Positions 35,963-48,703 of a stretch of DNA of 64,000 nt are shown here, one piece after another (positions within the stretch are counted from its first letter, which is position 1; every line of letters begins with the position of its first letter). Position numbers and translations under genes: made by a program. The notes under the pieces were generated by a model. The model was not told where the DNA came from. It was given only the letters and a program-made list of their open reading frames with translations, and searched no databases. This DNA is from Trichosphaerium sp. ATCC 40318 (Eukaryota > Discosea > Flabellinia > Trichosidae), in assembly GCA_038496445.1 (NCBI GenBank), contig JALMLS010000446.1, positions 1 through 64,000 on the forward strand. The letters run 5' to 3'.

Positions 35963-36513
35963 AAGAATATCAAAATACATTCTCAAATATCAATAAACAA
36001 CGTTTTAATACCGGTTATTTCTTCTCTTGGCTTATGACCTTGTGAAGACTTCTTTCTTTAATTTTCAGTTCACCACAATCTAAAAAGAATTGGTCAACGT
36101 GTTCTGCAACTGATAACCGCTTATTCCACCCTGTATTTGATGAATCGCATCATTCTATCGGCCTTAATTAAAAAGTGTGGCTAGTCAGAAAGAGGCTCTG
36201 GAAAGTTGTTGTTCTGTCCTGTTGTTAGTGCTTCCTTCAAAATTATTGCATTTGTATGAAGTTTGCTTCATTGTATTCATTGTACCTTAATGGTGATTAA
36301 GCAGCACACGTGCAAAAAACAATTGTGGCTGGACAAAAAAACGTACATGCTTCAGCCTGAAAAGATGCTAGATCAACATTCTGATGTTTGTGGGTACTCA
36401 AACCTTATCAACAAGCTTTCTAAAACAAGTGCTTCTTGTTTTTTACATAATAACGGCTAACACGCTGTTTAACTCTTCGTCATAGATTTCTACGACTACC
36501 GCTTGAACTACAC
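35963..36513. other. Intergenic, no gene seen
   Basis: 3' flank of the anoctamin gene and 5' flank of the MORN-like gene. Short open frames only. A minor 65-codon frame at 36263 has no family signal. Confidence 0.5.
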
Positions 36514-37357
36514 GTGATGATATTGGACAATGCTTCAAGCGATATATTTGTTAATTGGCCTTTAATTTGTAGCCATACAGCGCTTACAACAAGGTTTACG
36601 ACATCCCTTGAAAAGCAGGGTATTTGGAAGCGCTTTCGTTCTGAAAAAAACATGATAACTGAGGAACAATCATATGTAAATGGTAAGAGACATGGTCCTG
36701 GTAAGGAGTGGTTTCCTTCAACTGGAAATTTATTTTGTACTGTTAATTATAAGGATGATGTTAAACATGGTCTGTATGTTGAATATTTTTACTATAAACC
36801 TGAACAATGCGTTACAAGATGTTATTATAACAACGGCATAATTGAAGGAGAGTACAGAAGGTAAGCATAGGCGTAGAATTTGGGCTGAATTGCCGACATA
36901 AAATAAGGATAAAAAATACATACAGCAACTCACTTTCTCTTCGTCCATCCGTCGTTATTTTTGTGTCTTTTTGAACCTAAACGCCTTTTTTATCTTATTC
37001 AATATCGTACTTACGGCGTCAATGTGTCAAAACTATATTACAAAGGGACAGCGCTCAGTATTGTTTAACTGAAAGTTTTGATGTTTGTTTTGAAAATTTT
37101 TTTTTTCTGGCAACATTCTTTCTCCATTTGCTAACAACGTTATGAATAGTTGGAATCAAAATGGAAAGATATCAGAAATATCCGAGTATAAAGACGGAAA
37201 GCGTCACGGTATATGTACAATGTACGAGGGTAGCTATACAACAGTTTGTCCATATGTTAGAGGTAAAAGACATGGAGTACAAGTGAATACAAGTCCATCT
37301 GGGGACGTAAAAAAGCATAGATATCATAGAGGAAAATACATACGAACCGCGCGGTAA
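36514..37357 (+). CDS. MORN/YwqK-type repeat protein
   Basis: Two exons around a long intron (about 36862-37148). Three copies of a short beta repeat are visible: YVNGKRHGPGKEWFPSTGN, YKDGKRHGICTMYEGS and YVRGKRHGVQVNTSPSGD. A fourth, weaker one is YKDDVKHGLYVEYFYY. The G-K-x-H-G core is that of MORN and the related toxin-antitoxin YwqK repeat, which form beta hairpins and act as protein or lipid scaffolds. It ends GKYIRTAR at TAA 37355. The start could be either of two adjacent ATGs (36514 or 36517). No signal peptide is obvious. The role is unknown. The copied gene fragment begins just 15 bp after the stop. Confidence 0.65.
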
Positions 37358-37371
37358 ATGTATACAGAGTT

Positions 37372-37470
37372 AAGAATGTTGTGGCAGCTCTTAGCGTTGA
37401 GTTACAATCAGATAATAAAAAAACTCAAATCCATACTTATATTTTCACTATCAACTTAACTCTTGGCACT
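37372..37470 (+). pseudogene. 99-bp copy of an exon fragment from the gene at 18.9-20.6 kb
   Basis: Aligned by eye to 20064-20162, with 94 of 99 bases identical and no gaps. Two of the five differences are synonymous, and the reading frame stays open (NVVAALSVELQSDNKKTQIH). Similarity stops abruptly on both sides, neither splice site is included, and no start or partner exon is nearby. It is a partial duplication, possibly with selection in the past, and not a working gene on its own. Confidence 0.85.
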
Positions 37471-37661
37471 ACACTACTCTACGAAATCTACATGTATTTA
37501 ACTCCCACCGAGTGAATATTTGTGATGCATTCATGAAGTTATTTTTTTTTTTTGACTTGTGAGTAACGGCTAAAGGTTCTCACTTTACAAGACAGTTGTG
37601 GGCAAGTTTTATGTACAAATTTGTTTTATTTATTTTTCATGAACGAATGAAGTTTCTTCCA

Positions 37662-40600
37662 TTACAGTTCTACTTTTGTAGGCTCTTTAGACTTATATGT
37701 GAACTCACAATGGTCACATGATGTCCAAGTCTTTTTATATTCCTTAGAGTTGATTTCAACATGGTCAAGACCATCTTCAATCTTCAACTTAAGTACACTG
37801 CCTTGATTAAATATTTGTTTCAATGTACTTGTTGTTTGACTCATTTTTGATGAAACATCAGCGTATCCTTGCATTTTGATTTCTACATCCTCTGCTCTTG
37901 TCATAGCTTCTTTATTACATATACGTATCTTACTTTCAATAACAGAAATACTCTCCCTAGATAGAAACTTAACGAAAACGACGAACTTCGTTTTTGGTTG
38001 AGAGAGAAACTTAACACTTACTTTAAGTCGCGATACTTCACTTCCTTGTCAGCAATCTGATCATCTAGCTCAACTATAGCTGTTTTCAATGCTACGATAT
38101 CTTTTTGAAGATCATCGACCTTATTTCTCTGTAGTTTCAAGGCTTCTACGACCTTTTCAAGTCGTTTACTTAATCCTTGCTTTTCGAGCTTGGAATCTTT
38201 TCCCTTGGCAACGTTTTGACCAATACCTTTTGTACAAGTTGTAGTAAGGCTATTAAGCCTCTTCTTCTCAGCTATTAGTTCTAATTTAGCCTTAGCACTG
38301 GCTGCCATATCAGCTCTTGTAGCTTCAATCTTGGCAGCATACTCTGCTTGTTTCTTTGATACAGTTGCAGCATACTTTGCTAAAAAAAAAAAGATTGTTA
38401 TCAACACAGTGCAAAATAGTGATTAACAAACAAAGAACAGATCAAAGGAGAAGATAAAAGAGGTGTGTATGAAGATGCGTACATATGAAAGTGTCTAATT
38501 TCTGCCCTGTTTCAAGAACAGAAGTGACATCATCAACATTTTCATTTGTTATTCCATTATCGATTGTATCTTTTTCTTCTTCAGATTCACCAAGTTCAAG
38601 ATTCTTCATCATTTCATCAGCTGTTTTAGTTAATTGAAGAACAGTCCTTAGCATTTTCATAACAGCTTGACTATTTTCTTTGGTCTCAGATGCGATTTTT
38701 TGAAATTGCTGCAGCACAAAAAAAGTTAATAACTCGCCAATAATGTACAAAAAAGTAAAGCAGTTAAAAAGTTGACGCTTTTGTTACCTTGAAAGTCTCC
38801 TGACGGTCTTCAAGTTTGTTAAGATTACCTTCAGTCTTTTCAAGCTTCTGTTGAAGCCCTTCATATATCATGTCCTATGCCAATAGGTTAAGTTTCGTTT
38901 TCGTATTTTTTCTCATTTTTGTGTAGAATTTGTTTTTAAACGACTGTCGTACTTGAGCGGCTATATCTATCTCTATGGCCTCTAGGCTTCTTTGAGCCTG
39001 TTCTTGTTGTTCCTTCAATGCCCTTTCTTGTTCTTCACTTTCCGTAATACGTTGTGTGAGTGTGGCAATCTGATCACGGAGAGACTTTTCTGTTTTTGAA
39101 GAAGTGACAACTGCTAACTGCCGTCTAGTCATATCTGCTTCATGAGCTTCTAATCTTGACTGCTTCTGGTTACGTTTTTTCTTTAGGTTCTCTATATCCT
39201 TATCAGGTATTATTTGCCCTTCAGCATCCTTCAGGTCCTCTTTGAGAACCTAAACAACAGAACAAAGTCAGTATCATATTTTCTAGCTTTTGAAAAAAGT
39301 TTTGGTTTGTTGATCATTTCGGAGCGTTGTCTTGAATGTACCTTGCATTCTTCTAGTTTGAGCTTTAAATTATCGCGTGTTCCAGACATACTATTATTGA
39401 TTGAGTGAAAGTTCTGTTCTATAGCAGAATACTGAGTCTTTTGTTCAATCATCTTTTTTCCTCTCGATTCCAAACTATCAAAATTATCTAATGTATCATT
39501 CACTTGCTTGATAAGCTTTTGAAGTGCTTTTAATTTATCTTCTAATAACTCCTTAAATTCAGTGAGTCTATGACGCTCTCCTGTAGGATATAAAAGGAGC
39601 GACCACTGCTCATGAGCAATGTCAAGTTCACTTGTATCGATTTTTTCCTTGTTCTTCATTAACTCCTGGCATTCTTCAAGTACTTTGTTTGGTTCACGAA
39701 TAGGCGCTCTACTTTCAAATTTATCGTTCACAATGGTTTTAGTGGTTTTAATATTCTTAGGTTCATCTTTGACACCCTGACTGGATGTTTTCAAATCAAC
39801 TTTAGCGCTGTAAGATTCCTCGACAGTTTCTACTTTGATTTTGTTAATTTTTGAACGTGTAGCTTCTTGTGGTACCTGTACTTTCACTAGCATCAGCAGG
39901 GAGTCCAGAAAGATCAAGTAGATGTACATCACTCAAAGGCTTTGTACTCTTTCCGCCAAACATTGCTAAGACGCCACCAACAATAGCACCAGCACCAAGA
40001 CTTCTTTTTGACATTTTACCATTATCGGTAGTAACAAGCCTCCATGTGCTTGTAGCTAATAAAAACCTCAATAAAAAACCCCATAAATACCAAGTGAAAC
40101 GTACCCAAGGTGAAGACCCACATGTCATCGTATGTATCATACGCTGAAGCACCACCGTAAATAACTAAATGACCCTTATGATGCTCTGCAAAATGTCCAG
40201 CACTATCACGTGTTCAAGTTAGTACTTCATTGAAAAGAAAGGTGGAAGTGTTTTTAATACATACCGTGGAGGTGGTTTGATGTTCAGTACAGGTGACATT
40301 ATAGTCCATGTAGGAGTTACAGCTTGAACATTAAGACGGTAAATATCATTAAGGAATACGCTATCACTACGACCACCAAAAACGTATATAAACCTATTGT
40401 CAATGGTAGTGGCAGTATGTTGACGTATAGGTGGAGGTGAATCTCCTTCAGCTTTTACACGACTACACTGTAATGTTTCTAAGAGATGCTTAGCAACAAG
40501 AACAGCCACGAAAGTGAAAAAATAGACAAAGATGTGTACCTGTATTCAAAACAAACAACTCGTTTGTATCACTCTTTTTAGTTTCACCGCCGAATATATA

Positions 40601-42677
40601 AATCTCTCCTGGACGTATAAAAGTTGCTGTATGGTATCTACGAGGACTAGGTACAATTCCTTTGATGTCAGCTGCTGCCCACGTCTTTGCCTCTAAATAA
40701 GAGTTAAACACTGTAAAGGCTTATAAATGCGCTAAAGAGTGCACGTACCATAGTTTAGAACATACAAGTCGTTCAATAAAGTTGTGAATAAAAGAGAAGC
40801 TCCTTCACCTCCAAAAACGAATATGTCTGGTCTATGTGGTATAACAGTAGCAGAGTGTCCTGCACGACTAGGGAAAGGAGCCATTATATTCAACTTCTTC
40901 ATGGAAGATCCACAAAGCGTAGGCTTAAGTATGAGCACATCTGAATACCATGAAGTCCTAAAGATGATTTTGTTAGTGTCAAACAATTTTTAACACGCCA
41001 AGATACCTCAAGTTTGAAGGTCCTTTACCACCTATGATAAAAATTTCGTCCGAAGATTTTGAAGTCTTTGTAGCTGTAGCGCCAAATCTTGGAGGCACAG
41101 CAGAGACTTTTTGTGGAGTCCAAGTTAACACCTAAGTTAAAAATTGTGTCAATAATATTTTTTTACTCATTTTAAAGAAGAATTTGTAAAAACACTTCAT
41201 GTACACTTACGTCATTATTGAGTGTTGTTTGTCCAAGCCATTCTTGGTAATCTTTACCTCCAGCCTTTGATAAAAATACTTTATGTACTTCTCTGAAGTT
41301 ATCTCCTTGTCTACAATCTTGACCTCCAAAAAGAAACAAACTTCGCTGATTTGAAGCAAAAGCCATCGCGTGACCACTACGAAGTGGAGGTAACTTTGAA
41401 TTATCTCCGAACAAGTCACTCTTCATCCACTCACCAGTATCTATTTATAGGAAAACAAAACAAGTAAGTTATCGTCCTGGTTTAGCTAAGAAAAAAGACT
41501 GAAATGGTGCGTACCAACGTCAAAGTAAAATATGTCATCAGTGCATTCCTTTGACTCTTTTGAACCTCCAAAAACGAGCATAATATCAAGGAACATTAAA
41601 GCTGAGTGTCCAGCTCTTGCTCCTGGTTGTACAGTATCTTTAAGCACCTCATATTGTGTCCACATATCAGTAGCTTTAAAAACGAGTTACTCACACTAAC
41701 AGATCACGTGAACAATTACTATACCTGTATCAAACTTGAAAACATCGCTGTACTTCTCAAACGGGTTCTCGCCACCAAAGACAATTAAAGACGTATCATG
41801 AGCAACAATAGAATGTCGAGATCTAGAAATTTTTAAGATTGCTTACCATTCATAAACAGAAAAAGATTAAGTTGTTTACCGTGGTTGTGGCTTTGTGCCA
41901 TCAGGTTTAATCTCAGACCAAGTACCAAGTGTAATATCAAAAACAAATATGTCGTTCATGTCACGATATCCATTGTTTCCTCCAAATATGTACATTTTAT
42001 CACCAATTATGGAAGCTCCATGATTCCTTCTCACTGAAGGTTGTGATCCAGCTGCTTTGACTTCTGTCCAAACAAATGGCTCTAAACAAATAATAAACGT
42101 GAGAACTTTCATTTTCACCGAATCTGTGAACCGGAGAATAGTGTTTACCTTGTGACATGTCAAGTGTCCATAGGTCATTATAAATATCCTCTAGTATACT
42201 ACGCCTGGACTCTCCTCCAAAGACGTATAGCGTATTGTTATTATATAGGACTGTAGAGTGTCCAGCACGAGGAGAAGGCGTTGGTGAGTCAGCAACAACC
42301 GAGGTTCGGAAAGTGTTTGATTCTATGATTGACAGTTAACCTAATTGTTGCGTTCGTGGCGTATGTAAGTACCTGTTTGGAATAACAAAAGATCTTTGTT
42401 GTTTGCATACTCAGCGTGATCCCAATGGCCGCCAATTATTATTATTTCATCTGTTAGAGGATTGAGAGTAGCCTACGGTCTTTAATTTAGAGTTTAGAAA
42501 GGTATAAAGCGTTTACGGTATGATCGGTACGTGGCCATACGGCAAGGTTCGAGGGAGGTTGTATAATAAAATGCGCGCGTCCTGAGAAGTTTTAGCATAG
42601 TTTCAACATACAATCTTTTTTGTACCAACGTGAATGGCAGCGCATAGTATTAAAAAAGCGTACAGCCGCTGACACAT
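37662..42677 (-). CDS. Very large secreted Kelch-repeat and coiled-coil protein
   Basis: The signal peptide MCQRLYAFLILCAAIHVGRA is joined by a short intron to AHFIIQPPSNLAVWPRTDH. About nine or ten Kelch blades follow, each with a double Gly such as IIIIGGHWD, LYVFGGESRR, MYIFGGNNGYRDMNDIFVF, LIVFGGENPFEKYSDVFKF, SLFLFGGQDC, IFVFGGEG, EIYIFGGETKKSDTNELFVL, FIYVFGGRSD and LVIYGGASAYD. They end near 39900. The second half is a long coiled coil (LLEDKLKALQKLIKQVNDTL, IATLTQRITESEEQERALKE, RLEKVVEALKLQRNKVDDLQ) down to VEL at TAA 37662. About 25 short introns are present. The junction between Kelch and coil near 39850-39900 is ambiguous: a 52-nt intron restores frame but removes a VHLLDLSG strand. 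I see no membrane helix. An extracellular or secretory-pathway scaffold is likely. Confidence 0.75.
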
Positions 42678-42872
42678 TAACGCGGCAAAATCAAAAAAAA
42701 TGTCTTTTCGGACAGAAAAGCAACAGACACAGAATTTTGCGAATGTCAACGTAAGTCAGTCTACAAAACGTGTATAACCGCCAACACTATTAAACGGGCC
42801 TTTGTAACTTCTTTGAAGGAAGTAAGTTTCATATTAAACTTCTGAGTGGTTTATTCAGTCAATTATTACCAA

Positions 42873-43921
42873 ATGGAAGCTTTAGCGCACTTATTAAGCG
42901 CTACATCAAAAGAAATAGTAGAAGCTGTGGTCCTACAAGCGTGGAAAAATCGAAATAACCCAATCACAAAATCAGAAACTACAAGCGTGTCCAAGCAGTT
43001 GGAAATAACTCAAACAGATGCCAAAAATGTAAGTTAGTCTCCAAAACACACGAACTGTCACAGTTTAATTCCAAAAACGCGTCTAAGCACCTTTAAAGTA
43101 CTGACAACGCTATTAGCTCTTTATAGCTGTACGTCACCTTGTATGTGAGGCAGTACGAGCCCATATGGAGCCAAAAGAAATATTTGACATGGTTCCTTCG
43201 AGTATCAACGATAACCTACGTAAGCTTCTAGCAAAAATAATTTCAGGTCACATGGATAATCTTCGAGCTGATGGTGCTCGAAATCAAGTCTCGTTGCCAA
43301 AGTTAAAGGTGAGTGGCGGTCAAGTGAGATCTCTTTAGAGACCATCTTTTTTCCGGTCAAAAAAAAAAAAACCTTTCGTTATCAATGTTCTCACGTGCGT
43401 TAGAATGTAGATTGGCGTGTGGATGTTATAAGTGCTACAAGTGCGTCTTCTGAAAATGCAAAGAAGAATGTACCGACAGTGATAGTACAGTTAGAGGTAG
43501 GCATAAAGCTCTTGCTGTAGCTTTTTTTATTTCACCTCCGGACAATTACAGAAAACCAAAACATATTTCCATTTATAGTTTGCTTTGAACTACGCTTGGA
43601 GTGGTTGACCGGCGGCTTGCGTGTGATTATTTTAAACTATGTCACGAAAATCACCTTAATTTTTATTTTTCGGAAACTCCTTTAATACGCACGTGCTTGC
43701 AAAGACAAGTAAATATGCCGAAACCCAAAAAAAATTGTTTAGTATTTGAGTTTATTTTTGTTTTGAATTGACATTCTCCTTCGCAGGTTGAATCCTTACC
43801 TACACATGTGTCAAAGCCTCCAGAGATGCAAAATATCAATTTTGAAATGGATCGCGGTATGCTTGACCTCGTACTACAGAACCTCTCGAAAATACAAACA
43901 CAGCTACAAACAATTGAATAG
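42873..43921 (+). CDS. COMM-domain protein, COMMD9-like
   Basis: Subunit of a COMMD/CCC-type endosomal recycling complex by homology. It starts MEALAHLLSATSKEIVEAVV. The second exon needs the acceptor at 43117, giving LFIAVRHLVCEAVRAHMEP. The helical domain continues FDMVPSSINDNLRKLLAKII and the signature NQVSLPKLKNVDWRVDVISA, very close to the COMMD9 pattern (N-Q-I-S-L-P-x-L then DWRVDI). The COMM beta sheet follows, and the C-terminus MLDLVLQNLSKIQTQLQTIE ends at TAG 43919. The last intron is long (about 290 nt). An upstream 5' exon (ATG at 42704, then GTAAGT) may be untranslated or give another start. It is divergent from the Kelch gene about 200 bp away. Confidence 0.88.
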
Positions 43922-44201
43922 AAAACACAAACTCGAAAAAAAAAATCAAACCAAAAAAAAAAGTCTGTCATAAATTCTTACGACGACCCTACCTTGTAGT
44001 ACCTTCATAACGTCATATGGCTCCCCAAAAATAACAATAATACAATATAATTTTCTTTTAACAAACCTTCTACTATTCAGGCTACACAAAAGGAACAAAT
44101 GTACACTCTTTTACTGTTTGGGTGTCATACAGATGTCGCTATACTTTGTATCTGTTTTCAAAAAACTCTACCTAACTCCACTAACTCCTACCTGTTTTCT
44201 A

Positions 44202-44735
44202 TGTCAATGTGATCCTTCTCATAGCTTGTATGTAACTCAGTTCCACAACATCTAGTGTGACGTGTCGGAAGTAAGGTATGTGACTTCTACCACAGCAAGT
44301 GAATTCTTGTGTAGCTTTTATTTTGGGTTTTGCGTTGAAACCTTTGTCACTAACTGCATGTACGGTAATGTCACAATGCGTCACTTTTTAAACATCCCAA
44401 GTGGAGAAACTAATGCTCCTGCTATGCAACAAACCCCGTTCCGCAAGTACAACCATGAAGTATTTACGTGCACTTCAACTATTTGAAACAATAATCTCAT
44501 TTGCATGAGATAAGGGTTCTTACACTTGACTGTTGTTCTAAACTCGGCGCCTCTACTACTGCACACGCGCGAAAAAAATCCCACAAATGATCTGGGGCAT
44601 GAGACAGCGCTTGTGGTGAGCGTAGAGAACCAAGCAGTAACGTTCAATCCTAAACCAGTCCATTCATCCAAGCATGTAATAGTTACTTGAATGGAAGAAG
44701 ACCCTAAGCGCAGTAAACCCCCTTTGTACAAAGAA
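44202..44735 (-). CDS. Unrecognised gene, exons only partly resolved
   Basis: Several stretches read as coding on the minus strand. The C-terminal exons are clear: HCDITVHAVSDKGFNAKPKI, then TQEFTCC, then DVVELSYIQAMRRITLT ending at TAG 44202, joined by a 39-nt GT-AG intron. An upstream exon around 44590-44735 reads SSIQVTITCLDEWTGLGLNV and TTSAVSCPRSF. The phase between the two parts could not be fixed, and no start was chosen. Beta-rich, Cys-containing text suggests a secreted or surface domain. No family is recognised. A further frame at 44858-45076 might supply 5' exons but is weak. Confidence 0.35.
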
Positions 44736-44739
44736 CGTA

Positions 44740-45657
44740 TTGTATGTTTCGCTATGATACAACAATCCTACTTTTCGGAGTTTGACTAATCACTTCCGCA
44801 CGTCAAAAAAAAAAAAAAACTGCACAATTTCACCCAATGCGCACGTGATTTTGACCTTCAAAGCAAATACTGATCCGTAAAAGATTTATACCTTGCATTC
44901 CTTGAACTTAATAGGCCGGGTGATTCTGGGGATTCCAGATAATGCAGTATTGGTACTTCCCTAAGGCCTTTGGAAACAAAAAAGCTCCTACTAGTATTAA
45001 CGAAAAACAACACAAAAGAAAACAATGTAAACCTATCCACTTTTTTATTGAAAAAATAATAAAAAATCTTAAACACCTACGGAGTTACACAAAAAAAAAA
45101 AAAGAATCAATTCGTACATTATCGTGCACATATTCATGCATGAATGTCTTAGTCACATTTACAAGTTAAGTCTACTATAATCAGAAAGCACATTGTTTGA
45201 GAGAAGCACCTCCCGAACATTTTATTTCAAAAAAAAAATAGTATTGTGGATACTGACATCCAATAAAAACCCAACCAAATCCTAACCGAAGAAAATGACC
45301 AGCAAAACAGCAATCGCGTTTTTAAGATCAATGACATCAACTACGAACCAGAATAACTATAGTAAATCAAGTATTTTCGATAACAACCGCAAATACATGC
45401 GCGATGTTATAAACAATACAGGCACGTGATATCTTTACTTTTTCGTTTTTTCTGTCATCTACATTTAAAAAACCAAACAAAAAAAGTTAGAACTTTACTT
45501 TCGGTATGAAGACAGTCTTTTCTTGGGTAGCCACTACCTACCCTTTCTTCTTACAGAAAGGGTTAACAGTGGTTGCTTTGTATTTACATAAAACTCGAGT
45601 CACACATGTACATGGCGCTGATTTCTATTATCTTTAGGCTCCAGAGCGCACTCAAAG
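44740..45657. other. Spacer with poly-A/T tracts, no supported gene
   Basis: Contains many homopolymer A runs and a CACGTG at two places. An ATG at about 45506 followed by a GT donor could be a 5' exon of the next gene, but the phase does not fit well. Confidence 0.45.
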
Positions 45658-45981
45658 ATGTTACAACAAGACACAACTCGGTCCAGTTATTCAATAGGAA
45701 GAGGAAGTAGTAGCTTCTCTGCTCCTCCTTCTACACAACAGCGACGAAAAGGAGCCCGAACAAATCGAGCCAAATGCGTACGATACATTAGAACACAACG
45801 AGACGCCTTGTACATAAGAACTCAAAAAGCTGCCATGAAACCAAAGCGACAAGTGGTTGTTCAAACACGATGGATACACACAACAAAGCTACCTCCAGTA
45901 CATGTTATAATGAAAGAGCAAAGCGCAAAGAAACAAAATACACTAAAACTTGCGTCTGTAAACTGGGATACAACGCAGTAA
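45658..45981 (+). CDS. Small basic protein, unrecognised
   Basis: Single open frame of 107 codons from ATG 45658 to TAA. It is strongly basic: QQRRKGARTNRAKCVRYIRT, QKAAMKPKRQVVVQTRWIHT, then a tail ending LASVNWDTTQ. The N-terminus is Ser/Gln-rich (SIGRGSSSFSAPPSTQQ). No membrane segment or known motif is visible. It follows a possible acceptor (a TTTAG 26 bp upstream), so the real start may lie in an upstream exon. A nucleic-acid-binding or ribosome-associated role would suit the composition but is only inference. Confidence 0.45.
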   Translation: MLQQDTTRSSYSIGRGSSSFSAPPSTQQRRKGARTNRAKCVRYIRTQRDALYIRTQKAAMKPKRQVVVQTRWIHTTKLPPVHVIMKEQSAKKQNTLKLASVNWDTTQ

Positions 45982-46604
45982 GTCGAACGCTAAAAACACT
46001 TGTAAATAAAAAATAAAACAATTTTTAACCTCAAACGGTCACATTAACAATTACAATAAACGCTTTGTTTCACATTGAACCTTACTGTTTATGACTGTCG
46101 TGTATTTACGCGCGTATATAAACTCAATCTAACCATTTCCAGTACTTTCCGGCGCTGTAGGGAAAAGACAATTTATAAATAAACTAAAAACTGTCCCTGA
46201 CAACCTAGGACGCATTGCATACTCTCAAGTACTATAGGTATCATTTTCGGGTGGTTTGAATATCTCCGGACGTGGGGAATGTGCTACAATCCGTAAGGAT
46301 AAAAACTAAGGGAGTATAGTAGTTTGGGTCGTTTTTGAAGTTCATCTCCGGCTCATCCAGCCATTGAGATCACGTCTAGTACTTCTGTAGCAGTATCAGA
46401 AAAAAAAGATCAGAATAGGTCAAGTACACAAGAAAGCGCCCTCCCTGCGTTGCCTAAAGGTTAAAAATAAAAAAGATTGATTGAATTTTTTGCGAATTCA
46501 AAAAATCACGTGATAGCTGGTACATGGGCATGTTTTTACTTTGGGTAGGAGAAATTTTTTCCTTTTTTTTTTTTGCAAAGTTTTGTATTTTTTTTGTTTT
46601 TTTT
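45982..46604. other. Convergent spacer, no gene seen
   Basis: About 620 bp between two stop codons, ending in long T and A runs at 46545-46606. No coding signal is supported. Confidence 0.55.
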
Positions 46605-48503
46605 TTACAACAGCTTTAAGATAACTTGCAATACTTCCTCTGTTTCAGGATCTACGCTTCTATCATTTAGAAGTATGAATAATAGAACATCATTGTTTAG
46701 GTTTCTTTTTAGGTATAGATACGCGTTATATAGTGCGTAGTGATCAGTGCGCGCCTATTGGAAAAAATAGAAAGTTAGAAAATATGTTGTTATGAAAGAA
46801 GATTTAGCACTCGGAGCTGTGTCTCTTTTTTTTTTTAACTCGTATGAAAAAAAATACCACGAGTATAACGCACTAAAACTAGTCTAAATGCGAACACCAC
46901 AACGTAGAACATGCTCTACTAAATGTACAAAAATAGAAGTTTAAAAAAATACTGCAAGGAATAAAAAAAAAAAATTAAATAGTTCCGTTGCTGTATCCGT
47001 TACTATATGCCTACCTGATCAACTAGACGTCTTATTTCATTTAATTGTTGTACAAGCTATTGGCAATAAGTAAATGAATAATACTGAGGAGGTTGTGCAT
47101 GTTTTTAATTGAGAAAAAGAAGAATAAAAGAAAAACTCTACATACCTGCATTTTATCTTGTTCTAGTTTTGCTCTTATGTGAAGAGCATCTCTTGGTTGA
47201 AACGCAAGTAATGCTTTAGCCCAACCATCGCAGTATTCATTCGTCGGAGATTCACCAAAAGATATTGTGTTATCTGTTGAAACTGTCAATGTGACACAAT
47301 CTCTCTTCGTTTCTTGGGTTTCGCTATCGGGTGAGTACGGTGATAATAAATCATACGTTTCCTCAGAAACAAGAGAAGCTGCTGCAGCGAATCTAGAAAT
47401 AAGAATAAGTCAGGAGTTAGGATTTAGAAATAAAAGAACAAAAAAAGATCGTTTGTCTTTAAAATAAAAAAGGTTTTACATGTAAAACAGGGCTGTCTAT
47501 TGGTTACTGTGCGTACCTTAGTATATCCTCGACAACAGGTTTTTTGTGTGCCGATTCAGGTGTAACATGTATGGGTTTACCGAGTAAGGCTGCGTGTAGT
47601 AAAAGTGCCAAATCCCCGACGCTAGCTGCGAGGTGAGATATAAAAAATAAACGGGGAAAAAAACACTCCTAACCGGATTGTTGATATGACACGAGAGATG
47701 TAAGTGATCTAAGTAAAAAAATTAAAATACGATAAAAAACTAGGGAACATGGAGAAGATAAACTACGAACTACGAAGTAATTGTGATGGCGCTATCAAGA
47801 GCAAAAAAAAAAAAACAAAGAAAACTTGTCAATCTTTTTTTTTTTTTGGTATCATGACAATTTCTTATGACACATCATGTCATCACGTACGCTCGTTTTA
47901 AACCAGTTGTCAAGATACGACTTCACTTCAGGGTTATTCTCTACGTTATCAGAGTCGCTCAGATAGCCTCGAAGGTTTTGTACGTATTTTGTAAGGTCTC
48001 TACTAAACCTTTTGTTTGTTAAGAGAAATAAGAGCGTATGGCGTAGTGAAGGTTCGTTAGAGTAGGATACAAATTAAAACCGTCGTTTTCTATTATTGAG
48101 ATGAGACATATAATGTACTGACCCGCTTGATCGCCTCCATTAAGCTGAGACTGTACAAGGGAGTAATAACACGTTGTAGTTCCGGAGACTGTGTTCTTGG
48201 ACATTTGCATTGTCGGGAGTATGCCTACGCGCCATTGGTACAGTAAAACAAGCGATGATTGTTGTAAATAATTTAGAGTTAACGAAAAAATTAACTAAAG
48301 CTATAAAATACGCACGTACCAATACTACCACTCTCGTGGATGAGTTTGGTACTGACTTTATGCAAAATGTACTTGGTCAGGCGTAATTTCTTTTCTTGCT
48401 CATTGTCAAGATCTGTATGTACAATTTTAAGCGTCCTTTGCTTGCCATCGTCGGTTCCAGCATTTAAAAGCTTGTACAAGCAATAAAAACACTTTTTGTC
48501 CAT
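46605..48503 (-). CDS. Unrecognised multi-exon helical protein
   Basis: It starts MDKKCFYCLYKLLNAGTDD and continues RLTKYILHKVSTKLIHESG. Later exons read NTVSGTTTCYYSLVQSQLNG, DLTKYVQNLRGYLSDSDNV, KSYLDNWFKTSVRDD, VGDLALLLHAALLGKPIHV and YCDGWAKALLAFQPRDALHI. It ends YALYNAYLYLKRNLNNDVLL and then VLQVILKLL at TAA 46605. The pattern is of a helical, cytosolic protein with many Leu-rich helices, perhaps an armadillo-like or vesicle-trafficking component, but I cannot name the family. Introns between 47640 and 47860 are A/T-rich and may hide another exon. Confidence 0.5.
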
Positions 48504-48703
48504 AACCTTATGGTTATAACGCAGTACTGAGAGCCTAGCGTCAAGTAGAATGACTTTTACTCAGAAAGCTTCGCTTAATCGCATCTCTGCCAGGGTTACC
48601 GTTTAACCAGGGCATCCCGAACAGTCTTTACAAAACAAACATCAAGTACGTCCAACTTTTCCAATTTTCTTCAATTTCGGCTTCACCTTACTCTTAATTA
48701 ATA

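Noticed and set aside
39940-40000. Hydrophobic AGAIVGGVLAMFGG as a membrane helix of the Kelch protein
   Set aside because: It matches the double-Gly strand of a Kelch blade (LAMFGGK), so it is part of the propeller.
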